The notes: a model not told the origin generated them from the sequence alone. A stretch of DNA of 64,000 bases from Nonomuraea endophytica (GCF_014203235.1 NZ_JACHIN010000010.1:186001-250000); one strand, 5' to 3'; shown: positions 24,798 through 33,502, counted from the first letter of the stretch. A program made the numbers and translations.

Positions 24798-24986
24798 ATG
24801 TATCTGCCAACTGTCGACGACATCGCAACCGAGATCCACGACGGCCTGCTCCAGGCGCTCATCGCCACCGACGACTCAGAGAAGCTGCCCACACCCGATG
24901 AGCTCGTCTACAACGGCGGCGACATTGTGACCGTCGTCTACCCCACCCGCCGCTTCACGATCACCGTCAGCCAGGAGGACGCGTGA
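24798..24986 (+). CDS. Hypothetical phage protein
   Basis: 62 residues, ATG with CGGAGG about 10 nt upstream. Short, acidic N-terminus, beta-rich C-terminus. TGATG overlap with the next gene. Not recognised. Confidence 0.6.
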   Translation: MYLPTVDDIATEIHDGLLQALIATDDSEKLPTPDELVYNGGDIVTVVYPTRRFTITVSQEDA

Positions 24987-25198
24987 TGGAGCTCGCCGAC
25001 TTCGTGCCCGGCGACCGGGTCGAGTTCATCGCTACGACCGACCCCTACTCGCGGCTCCAGCCGGGCGATCGTGGAAACGTCATCCGCGTGGACCCGATGG
25101 GCGGCGTCGCCGTCCGCTGGGACTCCGGCGCCGTACTCGGCATGCTGCCCGACCAGGGCGACGAGATTAGGCGCATCGGGGGACGCGCCGATGTATGA
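24986..25198 (+). CDS. DUF4314-like small beta-barrel protein
   Basis: 70 residues. GDRVEFIATTDPYSRLQPGD followed by VIRVDPMGGVAVRWDSG is the DUF4314 pattern, a short SH3-like barrel frequent in actinophages and plasmids. Function unknown. ATG 24986 overlaps the previous stop. Confidence 0.72.
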   Translation: MELADFVPGDRVEFIATTDPYSRLQPGDRGNVIRVDPMGGVAVRWDSGAVLGMLPDQGDEIRRIGGRADV

Positions 25199-25742
25199 CG
25201 CCGACCAGCTCAGCGCCATCCTGACCGGGCACGGCCTGACCGCCGTACCCGACGGGACCGGCGTGTTCATCGCTGTCGCCGCGGACACCGAGATCTGGCT
25301 CTGGGCCACAGCGAACGGATGGGAGCTCGGCTACGCCACCAGCTCGCCCACCTCCCCGGACGGCGCACACATGCTCGTCGCCAGCGACGTGCCGGACGCG
25401 ATGGTCGTCGCCTTCGCCCTGGCGCTCATCGCCGAGCTGGAGAACCGCATCGGCCCCGAGGTCACCTTTGACCTGCGCAACGAGGCCGGTGGACTCGCCG
25501 CGCTCAAGTGGCTGACGCTCCACATCGACAAGCCCATCACCGTAGCGCTCGCCTTCACCAACGGCACGCCCTTCTACACCTGGGACCTCACTGAGGCCCA
25601 CGCCGCCTACGTCACGATCAGCCGCCACCAAGACGGCTTCGTCCTCAAGGTGAAGCCCTGGAATGAGCCGAGCCTGTCCCTGACCGGCACCATCGTGTGC
25701 TGCTCCTACCTGAACCAGAAGGAGGGGCAACCGGATGCGTGA
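25191..25742 (+). CDS. Hypothetical phage protein
   Basis: 183 residues, overlapping the DUF4314 gene by 8 bp. Mixed alpha/beta, no metal-binding cluster, no membrane segment; a C-terminal pair of Cys (IVCCSY). Not recognised. Confidence 0.65.
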   Translation: MYDADQLSAILTGHGLTAVPDGTGVFIAVAADTEIWLWATANGWELGYATSSPTSPDGAHMLVASDVPDAMVVAFALALIAELENRIGPEVTFDLRNEAGGLAALKWLTLHIDKPITVALAFTNGTPFYTWDLTEAHAAYVTISRHQDGFVLKVKPWNEPSLSLTGTIVCCSYLNQKEGQPDA

Positions 25743-26049
25743 GCCGTATGGCTGGGCCATCGCCGTCGACCACTGCGGCGGCGAGTACGCCGGGCGCTTC
25801 TTCCTCCGCGGATCTGGGAGCCGCGCCGCACGAGCCCGGGTGCGCGCCGCGCTCCGGACCGGCCAGGGCACCCCGTTCCGGATCTACGACGGCGACGGGC
25901 GGCTCGACTACGAGGGAACCCTCGTGGTCCCGCCGGGAGAGGAGGGCGGAGCGCTCTGGTTCGCGCCGAAAGACTGGGCCGCCGCCGACACCGGATCGGC
26001 CGAGATCCGCTACCTCAACCCCGACACCGGAGCGTGGGAACCGCTGTGA
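25735..26049 (+). CDS. Hypothetical phage protein
   Basis: 104 residues. Opens REPYGWAIAVDHCGGEYAGRFFLRG and is basic in the middle, with no known motif. Overlaps both neighbours (8 bp before, 4 bp after), so it belongs to the operon. Confidence 0.6.
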   Translation: MREPYGWAIAVDHCGGEYAGRFFLRGSGSRAARARVRAALRTGQGTPFRIYDGDGRLDYEGTLVVPPGEEGGALWFAPKDWAAADTGSAEIRYLNPDTGAWEPL

Positions 26050-26273
26050 CGGCGCACCCGGCCGGATGCCCGTGCGATTCCTGCGCGGGCATCCACTGGC
26101 CGCCCCCTGACGAGATTCGCGTCGACTGGGCCCAGCTCCAGGCCGACGCCGACCTGCTCGGCGACCTGGCTGCCGAGTTCGGCCACAACAGCCACGCCCC
26201 CAAGATCCGCGGCGACCACACGGTGGTCTGCTGCGGGACCACCCTGCCACTCACGATCAACGGAGCATCATGA
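26046..26273 (+). CDS. Small Cys-rich phage protein
   Basis: 75 residues from GTG 26046. C-x-C-x2-C (CPCDSCAG) near the N-terminus and CC near the C-terminus suggest metal binding. GTGA overlap before, ATGA overlap after. Confidence 0.6.
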   Translation: MTAHPAGCPCDSCAGIHWPPPDEIRVDWAQLQADADLLGDLAAEFGHNSHAPKIRGDHTVVCCGTTLPLTINGAS

Positions 26274-26503
26274 GTACCCTCGCCGAACTGGTCGCGGCCA
26301 CCGGCCTCCCCGCCTCGCACCCCATCAGACAGCTGCCCAGCGTGACCTGGCACATCGCGAACCCACTGGACAGGGTGGGCATACGCACGCTGGGCGATCT
26401 CGCCGATCACTGCGACGACGAGATGCTCCGCTACACCGGGTTCGGGCCGGGCCGCCTGACCAAGCTCAAGGAAGCGCTCGCAACCCTCGGCGGCGGTGCG
26501 TGA
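26270..26503 (+). CDS. RNA polymerase alpha-CTD-like mini protein
   Basis: 77 residues. VGIRTLGDLADHCDDEMLRY followed by GFGPGRLTKLKEALATLG aligns with the (HhH)2 fold of the RNA polymerase alpha C-terminal domain (G-I-x-T-[IL]-G-D-L, then F-G-x-x-x-L-x-x-[IL]-K-x-x-L). That fold binds UP-element DNA and activators. No alpha-NTD is present. It could redirect host RNA polymerase or simply bind DNA. Confidence 0.7.
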   Translation: MSTLAELVAATGLPASHPIRQLPSVTWHIANPLDRVGIRTLGDLADHCDDEMLRYTGFGPGRLTKLKEALATLGGGA

Positions 26504-26916
26504 TGCCTCGTCTCGTCGTCAAAGTGGAGCCGTTCTCCAACCGCTGGCACGTCGCGATCTGCCGGACCGGCGTCTGCATCTTCGTGTCGCCGCGGCAGGT
26601 CGTGAAGGTCGCAGCCGAAGAGGCCGCTGCGCACCACCGTCAATGGCACCGGGCCAACCCCGGCAAGGAATGGACGCGACTGCCGGAACCGGTCATGGAG
26701 TGGAACAACGACAAACCGCACCGATGCCCTGCCTGCCATACCATCGCCGTCGATCTCGACGGTCACCCGCAGGCCGGGTGGATCTATACGTGCTGTGCCT
26801 GCAAGACCCGGTTCGCCGACGATCCCGGCGACTCGCTGCTGCGCGAGGCAGGAAGCTGCTGCACCGAGCATCCGGCCGGCCGGCCGTCCATGCCTGACCT
26901 GAGAGGCACTTCATGA
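26503..26916 (+). CDS. Zinc-ribbon phage protein
   Basis: 137 residues, TGATG overlap. Two C-x2-C knuckles (RCPACHT and CCACKTRF) about 20 residues apart near 85-110 form a probable zinc ribbon; the N-terminus is basic. Not recognised beyond this. Confidence 0.65.
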   Translation: MPRLVVKVEPFSNRWHVAICRTGVCIFVSPRQVVKVAAEEAAAHHRQWHRANPGKEWTRLPEPVMEWNNDKPHRCPACHTIAVDLDGHPQAGWIYTCCACKTRFADDPGDSLLREAGSCCTEHPAGRPSMPDLRGTS

Positions 26917-27557
26917 CCAAGCTCGTCTTCTTCGACGTGAAAACCACCTCCCTCGATGATCGGGCTGGCCACCTGTGGGAGATCGGCCTCATCCTCCGTG
27001 AACCTGGCCAAGACGACACCGAATTCTGGTGGCAGATCAAGCCGGATATGTCGGGCGCAGACCCTGTCTCGCTCAACGTGAGCGGCTACTACCAACGGTG
27101 CCGGGTTAGCCGAGGCGAGGTGGGCCACGCGGCCGAGCTCGCTCCTGCGCGTATCGAGTCGAAGAGCGACCTCTGCCCGAGCCTGAACCCAGGCGAGGTG
27201 CTCGACTGGGTCTCAGCCCCAACGGTGGCCACCCAGCTTGCTTTTCATCTCGCAGGGGCCACCGTTGTCGGCAGCAACCCGAGCTCCGACCACCGATTCG
27301 GCCGCAAGTTTCTCGACCAATACGGGCACTGCTGGACCGCGAACTCCCATCTGATCGACATCCGCTCTGTCGCTCTCGGCTACCTGCAAGCACGCAGCGG
27401 CGACCCCTCGACGATCACACCAGGTGTCGAGTGGAAGCCGCGGGAGCTATATGACGCCTTCGTGGATCTCCATCGGTACGACGCCCACACCGCGCTCGAC
27501 GACGCGCGGATGGCCCGCGACACCTTCGACGCCATCACCAGTCCCAAGGCGCCCTGA
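26913..27557 (+). CDS. DnaQ-like 3'-5' exonuclease-fold protein with altered motif I
   Basis: 214 residues. RNase T/DnaQ fold: motif I reads FFDVKTTSLD instead of D-x-E-T-T; motif II GSNPSSDHRF supplies the second-domain Asp; motif III is HTALDDA (H-x4-D). The expected catalytic Glu is Lys (codon AAA, one G-to-A change from GAA). Since that residue binds the two metals, activity may be lost or the protein may have become a binder. Overlaps both neighbours. Confidence 0.75.
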   Translation: MTKLVFFDVKTTSLDDRAGHLWEIGLILREPGQDDTEFWWQIKPDMSGADPVSLNVSGYYQRCRVSRGEVGHAAELAPARIESKSDLCPSLNPGEVLDWVSAPTVATQLAFHLAGATVVGSNPSSDHRFGRKFLDQYGHCWTANSHLIDIRSVALGYLQARSGDPSTITPGVEWKPRELYDAFVDLHRYDAHTALDDARMARDTFDAITSPKAP

Positions 27558-28294
27558 TGGGGACCCACACGATGACGGCGGACGCGGATCGAGTCACCGT
27601 CGCGCTGCTGCGCGCCGACCAGCGGAAGGACCTGTTCGACGGTGCGCCGCCTCCAGACGTCAGTCACGTCCTGGTGCTGGCCGCGCCGTACAACTGCGAC
27701 GAGTTCGTGGTAGGCGGCAACCACGTCCAGATCGCCGATCTGATACGACGCATTGTCGGCGCCGCTCGAACCGCGCTGGAAGGGAGCGGCGCCCGGGTCA
27801 TGCCAAACCTCAGTCTCCCCGTCGAGGTGATCGCCGCTGTCCTGGCAACGGCAGGGGAGGGGATGGACGCGGTCCGTGCGATGCTGCTGGCTGACCAGAT
27901 CGACATGGCCCTGCTCCGCGCTGACCTGGACATCGTCAAGCGCGACCAACCGCCAGAGCAGGCACCGGCGCTCCCGCCAATCCAGTGGAGTGAGACGGTT
28001 CGCCCTGCGGACCTGCTAGCCGGTAGGACGATCTTCCGGGAGGTGGAGCACCTCGTCGGTCTTCGGCATGTGGCGGCAGTGCCGTGCTGCGGTCGACTGG
28101 TGGAGCTCGAAGCCGATGTTGAGGAACTAGCCGCGATCATGTGCCCGTACTGCGGGGTGCAGTACGACGCCGAACTGGTCGAGGAACCCGACAGCGGCGG
28201 CTGGGATGACACTCGCTCGTTCGTCGCGAGCTTCACTGTGGCACGAGCGGGCTTCCGGCTCGTCAAGCGCCGCGCGAGGAAGGACCGATCATGA
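27557..28294 (+). CDS. Hypothetical zinc-ribbon protein
   Basis: 245 residues. Two similar segments, VTVALLRADQRKD (about 12) and IDMALLRADLDIVK (about 115), suggest an internal duplication. A C-terminal zinc ribbon is formed by PCCGR (about 177) and MCPYCGVQY (about 195). Start overlaps the previous stop (TGATG). Not recognised. Confidence 0.65.
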   Translation: MGTHTMTADADRVTVALLRADQRKDLFDGAPPPDVSHVLVLAAPYNCDEFVVGGNHVQIADLIRRIVGAARTALEGSGARVMPNLSLPVEVIAAVLATAGEGMDAVRAMLLADQIDMALLRADLDIVKRDQPPEQAPALPPIQWSETVRPADLLAGRTIFREVEHLVGLRHVAAVPCCGRLVELEADVEELAAIMCPYCGVQYDAELVEEPDSGGWDDTRSFVASFTVARAGFRLVKRRARKDRS

Positions 28295-28515
28295 GCGAGG
28301 CGAGCCTGCCGATTCTGTGCGAACACTGTGATGAGGCCATCCCGGTCACGCACGTGGTGAGGGTGGACTACAGGGTGGGCGAACACATCATGCTCGGCTG
28401 CCTGTCGATGGCCATGGAGTACCTCCGTAGACCGCTGCCGGGACAGCAGGTCTACGTATGGGCGCTGGACCTGCCAGTTGCCCTGGCCGTCGAGAGCGAC
28501 GGGCCTCAGGCGTGA
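28291..28515 (+). CDS. Hypothetical small phage protein
   Basis: 74 residues with C-x2-C (CEHCDEA) near the N-terminus and a later Cys. ATGA overlap before, GTGA overlap after. Not recognised. Confidence 0.6.
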   Translation: MSEASLPILCEHCDEAIPVTHVVRVDYRVGEHIMLGCLSMAMEYLRRPLPGQQVYVWALDLPVALAVESDGPQA

Positions 28516-28829
28516 CGGCACAACCGCAAGCCGAAACGCTGGCTGGCCCAAGCTGGGCCCAGTACAACGACTGGGTCAGGCCGTGGTACCCCGAGGGCTC
28601 CGTCGGTCACGCCTACGCCGACTGCCACTGGATCGCCGAAGGCTTGTCGCTGGTCGAAGGGAGCGGCTGGCTGAATCTCCGCGCTGCCTCCTCGCCCGGA
28701 GGCTTCTCCTCGTGCGAGGAGTGTGTGCGGCGCTATGACCCGTCCATGGCCGCGGAGTTGTTCGGCGAGCCAGACGAGCCGGAGCCGAAGAAGCCCCGGA
28801 AGAGGAGGAAGGAGATGTCGACATCATGA
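28512..28829 (+). CDS. Hypothetical small phage protein
   Basis: 105 residues from GTG 28512. A C-x2-C (SCEECVRRY) and a Lys/Arg-rich C-terminal tail (EPKKPRKRRKE) suggest nucleic-acid binding. Its 5' end contains CAACCGCAAGCCGAAACGC (28521-28539), a variant of the dispersed repeat. Directly upstream of and overlapping the clamp gene. Confidence 0.62.
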   Translation: MTAQPQAETLAGPSWAQYNDWVRPWYPEGSVGHAYADCHWIAEGLSLVEGSGWLNLRAASSPGGFSSCEECVRRYDPSMAAELFGEPDEPEPKKPRKRRKEMSTS

Positions 28830-29935
28830 AGGTGACGCTCGACCTGGTGCTCCTGCGGGACGCTGTCGCCTGGACCGGCCGGGCCGTCTCATCCCGGCCT
28901 GTCTCGCCAGTCCTGTCGGGCATGCTGCTGGAGGCGGAGGGCGACAAGCTGCGGCTGTCGGCCTACGACTATGACGTGTCCGCGCAGTGCGACATCGGCG
29001 CGCAGGTGGCGGAGCCGGGGCGGGCCTTGTTGCCCGCGCGGTTGCTCGTCGAGGTGTGCAAGAGCTTGCCGAGCAAGCCGGTGGAGTTGTCGCTGTCCGG
29101 GGCGGAGCTGGTCGTGCGCTGCGGCACGGCCGAGTTCGGGCTCCTGACCATGCCGGTCGAGGACTATCCGAAGCTGCCCGCGCCGCCGCGTCCGAGCGCG
29201 GTCATCGACGGCGCGTTGCTCCAGCAGGTGTCCGGCCAGGTCACCTCAGCGGCGTCGAGGGACACCACCATCCCGATGTTGTGCGTCGTCCGCTTCGACA
29301 TCGAGGGTGAAAACGCGTGGGCTGCCGCCACCGACCGCTACCGGATCGCGAGCCGCACCTTCGCGTGGACCGCGATTCCACCACAGGCCAAGAAGGCGAT
29401 TCGTCCGGCGTTCATGATGGTGCCGGCCGCGGAGCTGGAGGGCACCGTGAAGGGGTACGGCGCGGGCCAGGTGGAGATCGGCTGGAACGACAAGCTGGTG
29501 TCGATCGCCGGGGGCGGGCGCCTGACCACGATCCGGCTGATGGGGGAGGACTACATCGACTACCGCGCCCGGCTCAACCTGGACTACTCGACGTGGGTTC
29601 AGGTCGATGTTGCCCCGCTCATCGCGGCGGTGAAGCGCATCGGGCTGGTGGCGGAGAAGAGTACGGCCGTGCGTCTGTCGTTCAGCGACGGCCAGGTGCT
29701 CGTTGAAGCCGGTGGCGGCGGCCTTGGCCGAGCGGCGGAGACGGTCGAGGCGGAGGTGTCGGGGCCGCCGGTCACGGTGGGGTTCCTGCCGACTTTCTTG
29801 CTGGACGGGCTCACCGGCGTGGACACGCCAAGGGCGCGTCTCGGTATGAACGGATCGGCCAAGCCCGTTATGGTGACCGAGGATTCCGAGCAGCCGGTCT
29901 ACCGCTATCTCGTCATGGCGCTGCGGCTGGGGTGA
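28826..29935 (+). CDS. dnaN: DNA polymerase III beta sliding clamp (phage copy)
   Basis: 369 residues, full length for DnaN, with three repeated clamp domains: MKVTLDLVLLRDAVAW at the N-terminus, MPVEDYPKLP near 112, RDTTIPMLCVVRFD near 148, and the C-terminal ending EDSEQPVYRYLVMALRL. Tethers polymerase to DNA. No phage polymerase is seen in the window, so it probably recruits host PolIII or displaces the host clamp. Last gene of the operon, followed by a long hairpin. Confidence 0.95.
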   Translation: MKVTLDLVLLRDAVAWTGRAVSSRPVSPVLSGMLLEAEGDKLRLSAYDYDVSAQCDIGAQVAEPGRALLPARLLVEVCKSLPSKPVELSLSGAELVVRCGTAEFGLLTMPVEDYPKLPAPPRPSAVIDGALLQQVSGQVTSAASRDTTIPMLCVVRFDIEGENAWAAATDRYRIASRTFAWTAIPPQAKKAIRPAFMMVPAAELEGTVKGYGAGQVEIGWNDKLVSIAGGGRLTTIRLMGEDYIDYRARLNLDYSTWVQVDVAPLIAAVKRIGLVAEKSTAVRLSFSDGQVLVEAGGGGLGRAAETVEAEVSGPPVTVGFLPTFLLDGLTGVDTPRARLGMNGSAKPVMVTEDSEQPVYRYLVMALRLG

Positions 29936-29951
29936 CCAGCCACAATGGCGG

Positions 29952-29987
29952 GGTCTTATCGCAAGCTGTTTCGCTTGCGATAAGACC
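29952..29987 (+). terminator. Perfect 15-bp hairpin after dnaN
   Basis: GGTCTTATCGCAAGC (29952-29966) pairs without mismatch with 29973-29987 across a TGTTTC loop. The stem includes CGCAAGC/GCTTGCG, the core of the dispersed repeat. No T-run. Position 17 bp past the dnaN stop fits transcription termination or mRNA 3'-end protection. Confidence 0.75.
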
Positions 29988-29993
29988 TCGCCC

Positions 29994-30695
29994 ATGACTG
30001 GAGGGAGCCCCTTGACCCAAACCACCCTGTGCGTAGCGCCCACCTGCGGCGGAGACGGCGATCCTCGCCAGGCCGCAGATGGGCTGCTGATCTGCTTGCC
30101 GTGCTCGAACCGGCTGCGCCGTGATCTCGGCGCGGCGCCCGCGCTGCACCGTTGGCTCGGCGAGCACGTGATGCCTGGAACGAGCGGCGGGGACAGAGTT
30201 TCCGGCGGGCGCGTCGAAGCGCCTGTGCCAGCCCGCCTTGATGTGCTGTGCATGATCAATGATGGAGCTGTGGCCTATCGCGGCGATGACGACGATCAGG
30301 TGGGTCCGCCGTCGATACCCAGCACGCTGAAGAACTGGACGTGGCTCATCTGTGAGCATCGCGGCCTGGTCTACCCGGCCACTGCCGGCGTTGCGGAGCT
30401 GGCGGCTTTCCTCGCTCGTCACGTCGAGTGGGCCGCGAGCAGAGAGTGGATCGTCGACTTCATGGAGGAGATCGGTGCCCTGCGCAGGGCCGCCCACGGA
30501 CTGGCTCCGTGGACAGTGCATGTGCAGGAGCTGGTCGGCCCGTGTCCTGGGTGTGATCTTCGCGCGCTGATCCGCACGGCCGGGGAGGAGTGGATCGAGT
30601 GTGACGCCACGGTGGGCGGATGCGGGGGCTTGTGGAGTCTGGCGTACTACAACGACCACGTCAGCGAGATTCTCAAGGGAAAGGCAATATCATGA
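29994..30695 (+). CDS. Hypothetical phage protein with zinc knuckles
   Basis: 233 residues from ATG 29994 (a TTG at 30012 with GGAGGGAGCCCC upstream is also possible). Several Cys pairs: CVAPTCG, ICLPCSNRLRR, then C-terminal CPGCDLRALI and CDATVGGCGGLW. The two halves look like zinc ribbons around a helical middle. Probably nucleic-acid binding; not recognised. Confidence 0.68.
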   Translation: MTGGSPLTQTTLCVAPTCGGDGDPRQAADGLLICLPCSNRLRRDLGAAPALHRWLGEHVMPGTSGGDRVSGGRVEAPVPARLDVLCMINDGAVAYRGDDDDQVGPPSIPSTLKNWTWLICEHRGLVYPATAGVAELAAFLARHVEWAASREWIVDFMEEIGALRRAAHGLAPWTVHVQELVGPCPGCDLRALIRTAGEEWIECDATVGGCGGLWSLAYYNDHVSEILKGKAIS

Positions 30696-31102
30696 CGATC
30701 ATGATAGAGGTCTCTCCGCGGGAAGCCCTGGCCGTACGCCTCCGTGAGGGCAAGAGCGTGCCGGAGGCCGCGGCTGAGCTGGACGTTCCGATTGCCACCG
30801 CCTACCGCTGGGAAGCCGAAGACCGGCGGGCCAGAGAACAGAACTTGCCGACGGTGGCCGAACAGCAGCAGGAAGCGGCCGACAAGCTGTCGGCGGCGAT
30901 CGGGGCCTTCTACCAGGCTCGGGCCAGCATGGAGGAGGCCATCATCGCGGCCTGCCAGCCGCCCCGCGTGGAGCCGTCGACGAGTCGGCCGCTGGTGAAG
31001 CGGCAGGACATCGTAGACATGACGAAGGCGGCCGACCCGGCTGCGGTAGGTCTGACGATCTACGAGATTCGGCAGATTGTGGACGGCGGCATCAGTCGTT
31101 AG
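30692..31102 (+). CDS. Helix-turn-helix protein
   Basis: 136 residues, ATG with AAGGGAAAGG upstream and ATGA overlap. VRLREGKSVPEAAAELDVPIATAYRWEAEDRRA (helix-turn-helix, about 16-48, read in two pieces) is a Terminase_5/transposase-like HTH that turns on Tyr-Arg-Trp. The remaining two thirds are helical. Possibly a small regulator; a terminase small subunit is less likely because no large subunit follows. Confidence 0.65.
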   Translation: MTIMIEVSPREALAVRLREGKSVPEAAAELDVPIATAYRWEAEDRRAREQNLPTVAEQQQEAADKLSAAIGAFYQARASMEEAIIAACQPPRVEPSTSRPLVKRQDIVDMTKAADPAAVGLTIYEIRQIVDGGISR

Positions 31103-31141
31103 ATTCGAGCTTGCGGGCGTTGAATGTCATCACATCCGCAC

Positions 31142-31168
31142 CGGCCCCCGGCGATTCGCCGGGGGCCG
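31142..31168. terminator. Bidirectional terminator between convergent genes
   Basis: CGGCCCCCGGCG (31142-31153), ATT, CGCCGGGGGCCG (31157-31168). A perfect 12-bp stem between genes ending at 31102 (plus) and 31172 (minus). Confidence 0.7.
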
Positions 31169-31171
31169 TAT

Positions 31172-31357
31172 TCATCTGCGCGGTATGGCACGGAAGTCTT
31201 CTGCTGCCATCTCCTGCGCGTGGAGTATGCCCAGTTCGTATGCCTGCCTGCGGCTGGCCTCATTCCGGCGATGCCGCCAGGTGACCACGCCGGCCAAGAT
31301 CCATCCGCCTGCCGCCACGGCAGCGAGGACGGCGTCGGCGTAGTCCAGGAACGGCAT
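31172..31357 (-). CDS. Small single-span membrane protein
   Basis: 61 residues. One hydrophobic helix (about 8-27), then a basic segment and the C-terminal motif RRQAYELGILHAQEMA. A closely similar motif (AYELGLLHEQDLA) ends the membrane protein at 36543-36827, so the two appear related. Role unknown. Confidence 0.6.
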   Translation of the reverse strand: MPFLDYADAVLAAVAAGGWILAGVVTWRHRRNEASRRQAYELGILHAQEMAAEDFRAIPRR

Positions 31358-31522
31358 AGGGGGCCTCCAAGTGCGCGGCTAGTCCACACATTAGAGCATA
31401 TGTTCGCATTATGGGGTAGATGCGACAGGGTATCTGAGCTGGGAGAAGTCCGCCCGCGAAGGTGTGCGACATGCACGATGCCCGATTCCTCCGGCGATCA
31501 ACCCTTGAACGGATACCGTCGA

Positions 31523-32155
31523 TCACAGAGAGTCAAGACGCGCCTCTGTCAAGGGTTGCCACGCCCAAGTCGTCTCAGGTCCGTCTTGGGCCACGAGGCT
31601 GAGGCTGCGGATGGTCACATCTCGGTCGGGAAGCCGCTTGCCGAGCGCGTTGATGATGGGTGCGGCCGGGCCGTCGGCGCTGCTGTAGGCGACAGTGACA
31701 TGGGGCGTCCAAAGGTCGTGAGCGAGCCGTCCTTCCTGCCCGGTGACCGTTCGGGTAGCCGTCTTGGCCGCTTCCAGCAGCGGCGTGAGCCGTTCGGCCG
31801 GCTGTGCTTCCAAGGCGACCGCCTCAGGGTGGTACAGCACGCGACCCAACGTCACCGAAATGGGGCCGACGTCGGCCAGCTGGTGCCCGGCGGCCTGAGC
31901 CATTTCGGCTGCCTGTGTGCTGGTGGTCTCGTGAGAGTAGCCAGCGATCAGCACCGTCAGATGGATATGGCTGAGTGGTACCAGGTCAAGCCCAGAAAGC
32001 CCGCCGAGGCGAGCTTGGGCTTCCTCCACGATGGCCACCGCCTCCGGTTCTTCGCCCAGCAACACGTGCCAGTAGAGCAAACCCTGGCCGGGCGGCAGCA
32101 TCAGGGGCCGGCGAAGCTCCCAACGGTTGGCCATCTGCTCAGGTAAGGGGCTCAC
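31523..32155 (-). CDS. 2H phosphoesterase (2'-5' RNA ligase/ThpR-like)
   Basis: 210 residues from GTG 32155, which has GGAGG 5 nt upstream and overlaps the XRE gene stop. Both catalytic H-x-T motifs are present: HIHLTV (about residue 75) and HVTVAY (about 163). 2H enzymes act on 2',3'-cyclic or 2'-5' phosphodiester RNA ends. Cotranscribed with an XRE regulator. With the RNA ligase at 44,900 it could serve RNA repair, or degrade cyclic-nucleotide defence signals. Confidence 0.78.
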   Translation of the reverse strand: MSPLPEQMANRWELRRPLMLPPGQGLLYWHVLLGEEPEAVAIVEEAQARLGGLSGLDLVPLSHIHLTVLIAGYSHETTSTQAAEMAQAAGHQLADVGPISVTLGRVLYHPEAVALEAQPAERLTPLLEAAKTATRTVTGQEGRLAHDLWTPHVTVAYSSADGPAAPIINALGKRLPDRDVTIRSLSLVAQDGPETTWAWQPLTEARLDSL

Positions 32156-33402
32156 GCGTCCTCCGCCGCTGGAAGAAGAGCGCGAGCCGAGGTGAACGCG
32201 CTGATCTGCTCGCGCAACGTGGACACCGTATCGGAGCCGCGAAACTGAGGCGCTTGCAGGCGCGAGTCCATGCGGACCAGATAGCTGGTGATCGTGGCCA
32301 ACCGATGTTCGGGCGGCAAGAGCAGGGCAGGAGCGATGTGCTCGGCCGCCGCTTCGACGTCGTTCATCATCACGTAAGCGATCCCGGCGCCGAACCGCAC
32401 CTGAGCCCACGAGGCGACAACCCGTGGAGCTCCATCGGCCCATGCGCTCTCCGCCGCGTCCGCCGCGGTCAAGGCCGCTCTCGCCTCCCTGGCCTGCAAA
32501 GCCACGGATAGGGCGTACAGCGACCGGCGCGGAGCGGGACACGACCAGGGCGTCACTCCGGAGTCGTCACTGACTACCTGCGCAGCGTCGTCCGCACGAA
32601 GGAGCGCCGCCTGCGCGCGCACGAAGTCCCCCAGCAGGCTCGCCGCGTTCGCCTCCTGGCACGCCAGGAGAACGCGCAGCGGAGTGGCCGGACTGCAATC
32701 GAACCCGCGACGAGCCGCATCGGCCGAGATCGCATATCGGTGGCGCCAGCGCTCCGTCTTTGCTTGGGCGCTGAGCGCCGCGGCCGGGCTCGCGTCGGCT
32801 TCCTCAGCACACAGCCGCGCAGCTTCTCCGTAGACCGCGGCCGATTCGTCGTCGTAGAGGTCGCCCATGAGGATGCAAGCATGCGCGAGAAGGTCGGCGT
32901 CGATGCGGAACAACTCGCGGGTCTGCCGTAGCCGCTGTTTGCCACCGCGCAGAAGAGCGTGAATCTGGCGGTGGTAGCGGAGCACGCTGGCGAGCATCTG
33001 GGCGGGCGGTATCTGCGTGTGCCTCTCCCCGAGGTGGTAGCGGGTCTCATCGAGCATGGCGATGGTGGAGTCACCCACGTTGGTCCGCTCGACCCACGAG
33101 GCGTGCTCGATGAGATCATCTACCGCGGGTGCCGCGGATCGGGTCGGACCCTGGAACAGGGTGACCTCGTCGATGCCGAACACGCGGCAGTACAGGAGCG
33201 GATACGGGTCTTTGGGCCTGTTCGTTCCGGCCTCGTGAGACTTGATCCGCCGAACCACGGAATCGAACTCAGATAGCACAACGGAACAACTACGCGCCGC
33301 CTTGTACAGCTCCGCAGCCAGCTGTTTCTGCGACCAGCCCGCTGTGCGCCTTTCGTCGCGGATGGTCTCGGCCCAGGCCGGGAGTTCGCCCGCATCGCTC
33401 AT
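32152..33402 (-). CDS. XRE-family regulator with large C-terminal helical domain
   Basis: 416 residues from ATG 33402. N-terminal XRE HTH (IRDERRTAGWSQKQLAAELY, about 10-75, ending with a typical YCRVFGIDE), then a TPR-like helical domain. This is the common actinomycete layout of HTH plus ligand-sensing repeats. Operonic with the 2H phosphoesterase and divergent from the gene at 33503. Confidence 0.8.
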   Translation of the reverse strand: MSDAGELPAWAETIRDERRTAGWSQKQLAAELYKAARSCSVVLSEFDSVVRRIKSHEAGTNRPKDPYPLLYCRVFGIDEVTLFQGPTRSAAPAVDDLIEHASWVERTNVGDSTIAMLDETRYHLGERHTQIPPAQMLASVLRYHRQIHALLRGGKQRLRQTRELFRIDADLLAHACILMGDLYDDESAAVYGEAARLCAEEADASPAAALSAQAKTERWRHRYAISADAARRGFDCSPATPLRVLLACQEANAASLLGDFVRAQAALLRADDAAQVVSDDSGVTPWSCPAPRRSLYALSVALQAREARAALTAADAAESAWADGAPRVVASWAQVRFGAGIAYVMMNDVEAAAEHIAPALLLPPEHRLATITSYLVRMDSRLQAPQFRGSDTVSTLREQISAFTSARALLPAAEDA

Positions 33403-33502
33403 GCCGCAGCACCTCGTCAGCAAGGAGGGGACACGCTCGTGTCCCTCAGTGTCCCCCATCGGCATCTGTTCGCGCATCGTTACTCACCGTTGTGATAGAC
33501 GC

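Noticed and set aside
30692..31102. Terminase small subunit
   Set aside because: The N-terminal HTH is compatible, but no large terminase, portal or cos-like region follows and the gene lies among regulators.
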